A stretch of DNA of 6,390 nucleotides from Nitrospirota bacterium (GTDB lineage: Bacteria; Nitrospirota; Nitrospiria; Nitrospirales; NS-4). Positions 4,469 to 6,390 of this stretch are shown here, in pieces. Location of the stretch: the NCBI GenBank assembly GCA_005877855.1, contig VBOF01000223.1, positions 1 to 6,390 of the forward strand, given 5' to 3'. Below the pieces are notes generated by a model. It was not told where the DNA came from. It was given only the letters and a program-made list of their open reading frames with translations, and made no database searches. A program made the position numbers and the translations under genes. The first letter of the stretch is position 1; the number at the start of each line of letters is the position of its first letter.

Positions 4469-6374
4469 AGAAATAGAGCTGCACGGACAGCATCGCTTCA
4501 TTGTCCCGCCTCCGGTGGTTGAATTCCAGACGCAGGGCCAGATCTTTCATCAGCGTATACCGCTGCTGAACCGACGCGCGGACCTCATCGGAGCGCTCGC
4601 CGAGCGGGTAGCCCAGGTACGTCCCCGACAGCAGGATCTTCCAGCGCTCGGTGAGGTCGGCGAGCAATCCCACGGTTCCCCCGCCGCCAACCCGGTGATT
4701 CTCGTCGAACGCGTGGCTGTAGTTGGCGTCCAGCTCGGCAAAGGCGAAGTACATCTCGTGCCGGAGCCAACGCGTCTCCGTCACCGCACCGGCTCCGCCA
4801 TTCACGTTGAGATTGCCACAGTACCGGCAGTCAGGACGGTTCACGGTCTCATACCCGGCGCTGATCTTCCATGACGGCGGTTTGAACAATGAATCCAGCG
4901 GAGACAGCGACACGATATCCACCAGTTTGAAGCGTTCCAGGCGAGTCTGGTCTCGCCTGTTGTAATGACGGAAGCTGAAGCTCATCACCTCGATCTGCGC
5001 GCCGGGAGTGTAGCCGATTCCTGGATCGAGCAAGTCATGGTACCCGGCCCGTACGGACAGCTCTTCGAAGAACTCGTCTTGACGCCACCCGGAGCCCAGG
5101 CCAACGCGCGAGGTCTGGTGCCCCAGTTCGGGACGCTGGGTGAACGGAGCAATATCGGTTTCCGGGGAGGTCATGGGGAGCCTGCTCCGTGTGACCAGCA
5201 GGGAACGCTGGCGGTCGCGGGTGGCGACGCTCGGCGTAGGGTCGGTGGCGAGACGGTGCAGCAAGTAGTCGGTGGCCAGGTCCAGGACAAAGGCCTGTCG
5301 GTCAGGGAGCAGGCTTGAAAACGGCTCGCGTTCGGCGGCGGCCGGAGTTTCGAGCAGACGGATGAATAAACGGTCCTCATCGTCCGACAGCATGGCGCGT
5401 TTCCGGCGGATCTGCGTGCTTCGCGAGGGCCGGTAGGCGATGTCGGTGACCAGGCCAGGCTGCTCTGTGATGACGCGCACCGTGTCGGCGGGAATGGTCC
5501 AGGCCACGAACTGATCGGTGAGATGCAGCCTGGGATCGGCGACTTCCAGCAGGGAGAGGATGTGGTACGAGCAGTTCTCCTTGAAGAAGAAATAATCGAA
5601 ATACGCGTTGCCCAGCTCCCACGCGTGCATGAGCATCCGCGTGATCTGATCTTCAGAGAAATTCAGGCGGTACTCCCAGATGTCCCGGTTCTCAAGGTCG
5701 CGGTATTCCTGGACCTTGATGTAGTAAGGAATGGCCGAAAAGTAACCCTTGAACCCCCCGAAGACTCCGAGAACGGCGAAGGCGATCTCACTCTGTGTCG
5801 TCACTTCCGCGGCATAGTGGATCGTGTAAGCCAGCAGTCGCGTTTGTTCCGTTTGCCCCTTTCGGTCGATTCGGAGAAAGGTATGCCCGAACATGGACGA
5901 CGGATTGTTCATGAACGCCGAGGCGAAGATTAACGTGATGGATTGGGCGTTCATCTCCGTAAACCATGACTGGAACCGTTCGCAGCGGAGCGGCGGTAGC
6001 CGCCGATCGTCGATCCTCAATTGGGATTTCAGCCAATGATAGCGGGCGACGAAGGCGCACTGCGCGGGCTGGCGGGACCGACCGACCAGGTCATCGGAGA
6101 AAAATTTGGCGATGGCCGCTTCCAGTTCAGCTTGAGGATCGGTTTTGCCGTTTGGGGCCAGAAAGAACCCGGGGTCGTCCGCCTCGCTCGTATAACCGCC
6201 CGTGAGGTCCTGGCGGTAGTGCAGCAGCAGGTGCCAGTACCGTTGCTCCGAGAGGCGCGCTTGTGTCGCCTGTCCAATCAGCTCCTTGCGGTAGGCATCG
6301 TCACGGGCCGCGTTGGCCCAGGCTGGGCCGGAGACCAGCACGAGGGCAAGAGCAAGACCAACCGGTAGTCGCAA
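4467..6374 (-). CDS. DUF4105 (Lnb-like periplasmic Cys/His domain) protein with C-terminal outer-membrane beta-barrel; start may lie beyond the window
   Basis: The frame gives 635 residues from a TTG at 6374. No Shine-Dalgarno precedes that TTG and the frame stays open to the window edge, so the true start may be a little further upstream. A signal peptide ends near GPAWA (about 20). Residues about 80-320 match DUF4105: CAFVARYHWLK (106-116), Cys131, NNPSSMFGHTFLRID (156-170), FGGFKGYFSAIPYYIKVQEY (205-224), NRDIWEY (229-235), FFFKENCSYHILSLLEVA (262-279), then IPADTVR and YRPS. His164 and Cys268 are the likely catalytic pair of a circularly permuted NlpC/P60-type fold. Cys106 and Cys131 may form a disulphide. 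From my memory of the literature, a Bacteroides DUF4105 protein (Lnb) is a lipoprotein N-acyltransferase; that activity is not shown here. Residues about 420-635 show alternating amphipathic strands and end in SVQLYF, the C-terminal Phe signature of outer-membrane barrels. It would present the Cys/His domain to the periplasm from the outer membrane. Confidence 0.88.
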   Translation of the reverse strand: MRLPVGLALALVLVSGPAWANAARDDAYRKELIGQATQARLSEQRYWHLLLHYRQDLTGGYTSEADDPGFFLAPNGKTDPQAELEAAIAKFFSDDLVGRSRQPAQCAFVARYHWLKSQLRIDDRRLPPLRCERFQSWFTEMNAQSITLIFASAFMNNPSSMFGHTFLRIDRKGQTEQTRLLAYTIHYAAEVTTQSEIAFAVLGVFGGFKGYFSAIPYYIKVQEYRDLENRDIWEYRLNFSEDQITRMLMHAWELGNAYFDYFFFKENCSYHILSLLEVADPRLHLTDQFVAWTIPADTVRVITEQPGLVTDIAYRPSRSTQIRRKRAMLSDDEDRLFIRLLETPAAAEREPFSSLLPDRQAFVLDLATDYLLHRLATDPTPSVATRDRQRSLLVTRSRLPMTSPETDIAPFTQRPELGHQTSRVGLGSGWRQDEFFEELSVRAGYHDLLDPGIGYTPGAQIEVMSFSFRHYNRRDQTRLERFKLVDIVSLSPLDSLFKPPSWKISAGYETVNRPDCRYCGNLNVNGGAGAVTETRWLRHEMYFAFAELDANYSHAFDENHRVGGGGTVGLLADLTERWKILLSGTYLGYPLGERSDEVRASVQQRYTLMKDLALRLEFNHRRRDNEAMLSVQLYF

Positions 6375-6390
6375 AGGGACAGTGCGAGCG

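Noticed and set aside
5523..5933. A 136-residue open frame on the plus strand inside the DUF4105 gene
   Set aside because: The opposite strand encodes the most conserved part of DUF4105 here; the plus-strand product shows no motif.

Overview
The window is GC-rich, densely coding bacterial DNA. The features that speak to its origin are a fragment of an ethylbenzene-dehydrogenase-type haem b subunit (the family that includes the gamma subunit of nitrite oxidoreductase) and two adjacent pentahaem c-type cytochromes. Together with a Gram-negative cell plan (exported cytochromes and a protein ending in a predicted outer-membrane barrel), they suggest a respiratory or chemolithotrophic bacterium such as a Nitrospira-type nitrite oxidiser. 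That assignment is inference from gene content; the window contains no rRNA or other taxonomic marker.

Plus strand, 1-3333: four genes run in the same direction with gaps of 14, 42 and 53 bases and read as the distal part of one operon. They are (1) the C-terminal end of an EB_dh-domain haem b protein, (2) a small exported PDZ-domain protein whose ribosome binding site overlaps the previous stop codon, (3) a 429-residue pentahaem cytochrome, and (4) a second, paralogous pentahaem cytochrome of about 419 residues. Every product is predicted to act outside the cytoplasmic membrane. The set looks like a periplasmic electron-transfer module: the haem b subunit of a probable molybdenum enzyme, or a free haem b protein, passes electrons to or from two multihaem cytochromes, with the PDZ protein as a possible assembly or docking factor. 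The promoter and any catalytic subunits lie upstream of the window.

Convergent junction, about 3334-3401: a short AT-rich island separates the plus-strand operon from minus-strand genes. It is packed with overlapping inverted repeats that can fold in several mutually exclusive ways. It is probably a bidirectional terminator or a dispersed intergenic repeat.

Minus strand, 6374-3395: a DUF4105 protein (Lnb-like permuted NlpC/P60-type Cys/His domain plus a C-terminal beta-barrel) is followed after 14 bases by an alpha/beta hydrolase with a complete catalytic triad. The hydrolase starts at GTG behind a very strong Shine-Dalgarno sequence that overlaps the DUF4105 stop codon, so the two are probably translationally coupled. 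Next comes a separate 84-residue conserved-type small protein. It has its own sigma70-like promoter placed so close to the ATG that the mRNA would be leaderless or nearly so. The DUF4105/hydrolase pair suggests cell-envelope lipid or lipoprotein metabolism and has no evident link to the redox operon. No RNA genes, CRISPR arrays, insertion sequences or attachment sites were seen, and no gap without a gene exceeds 300 bases.
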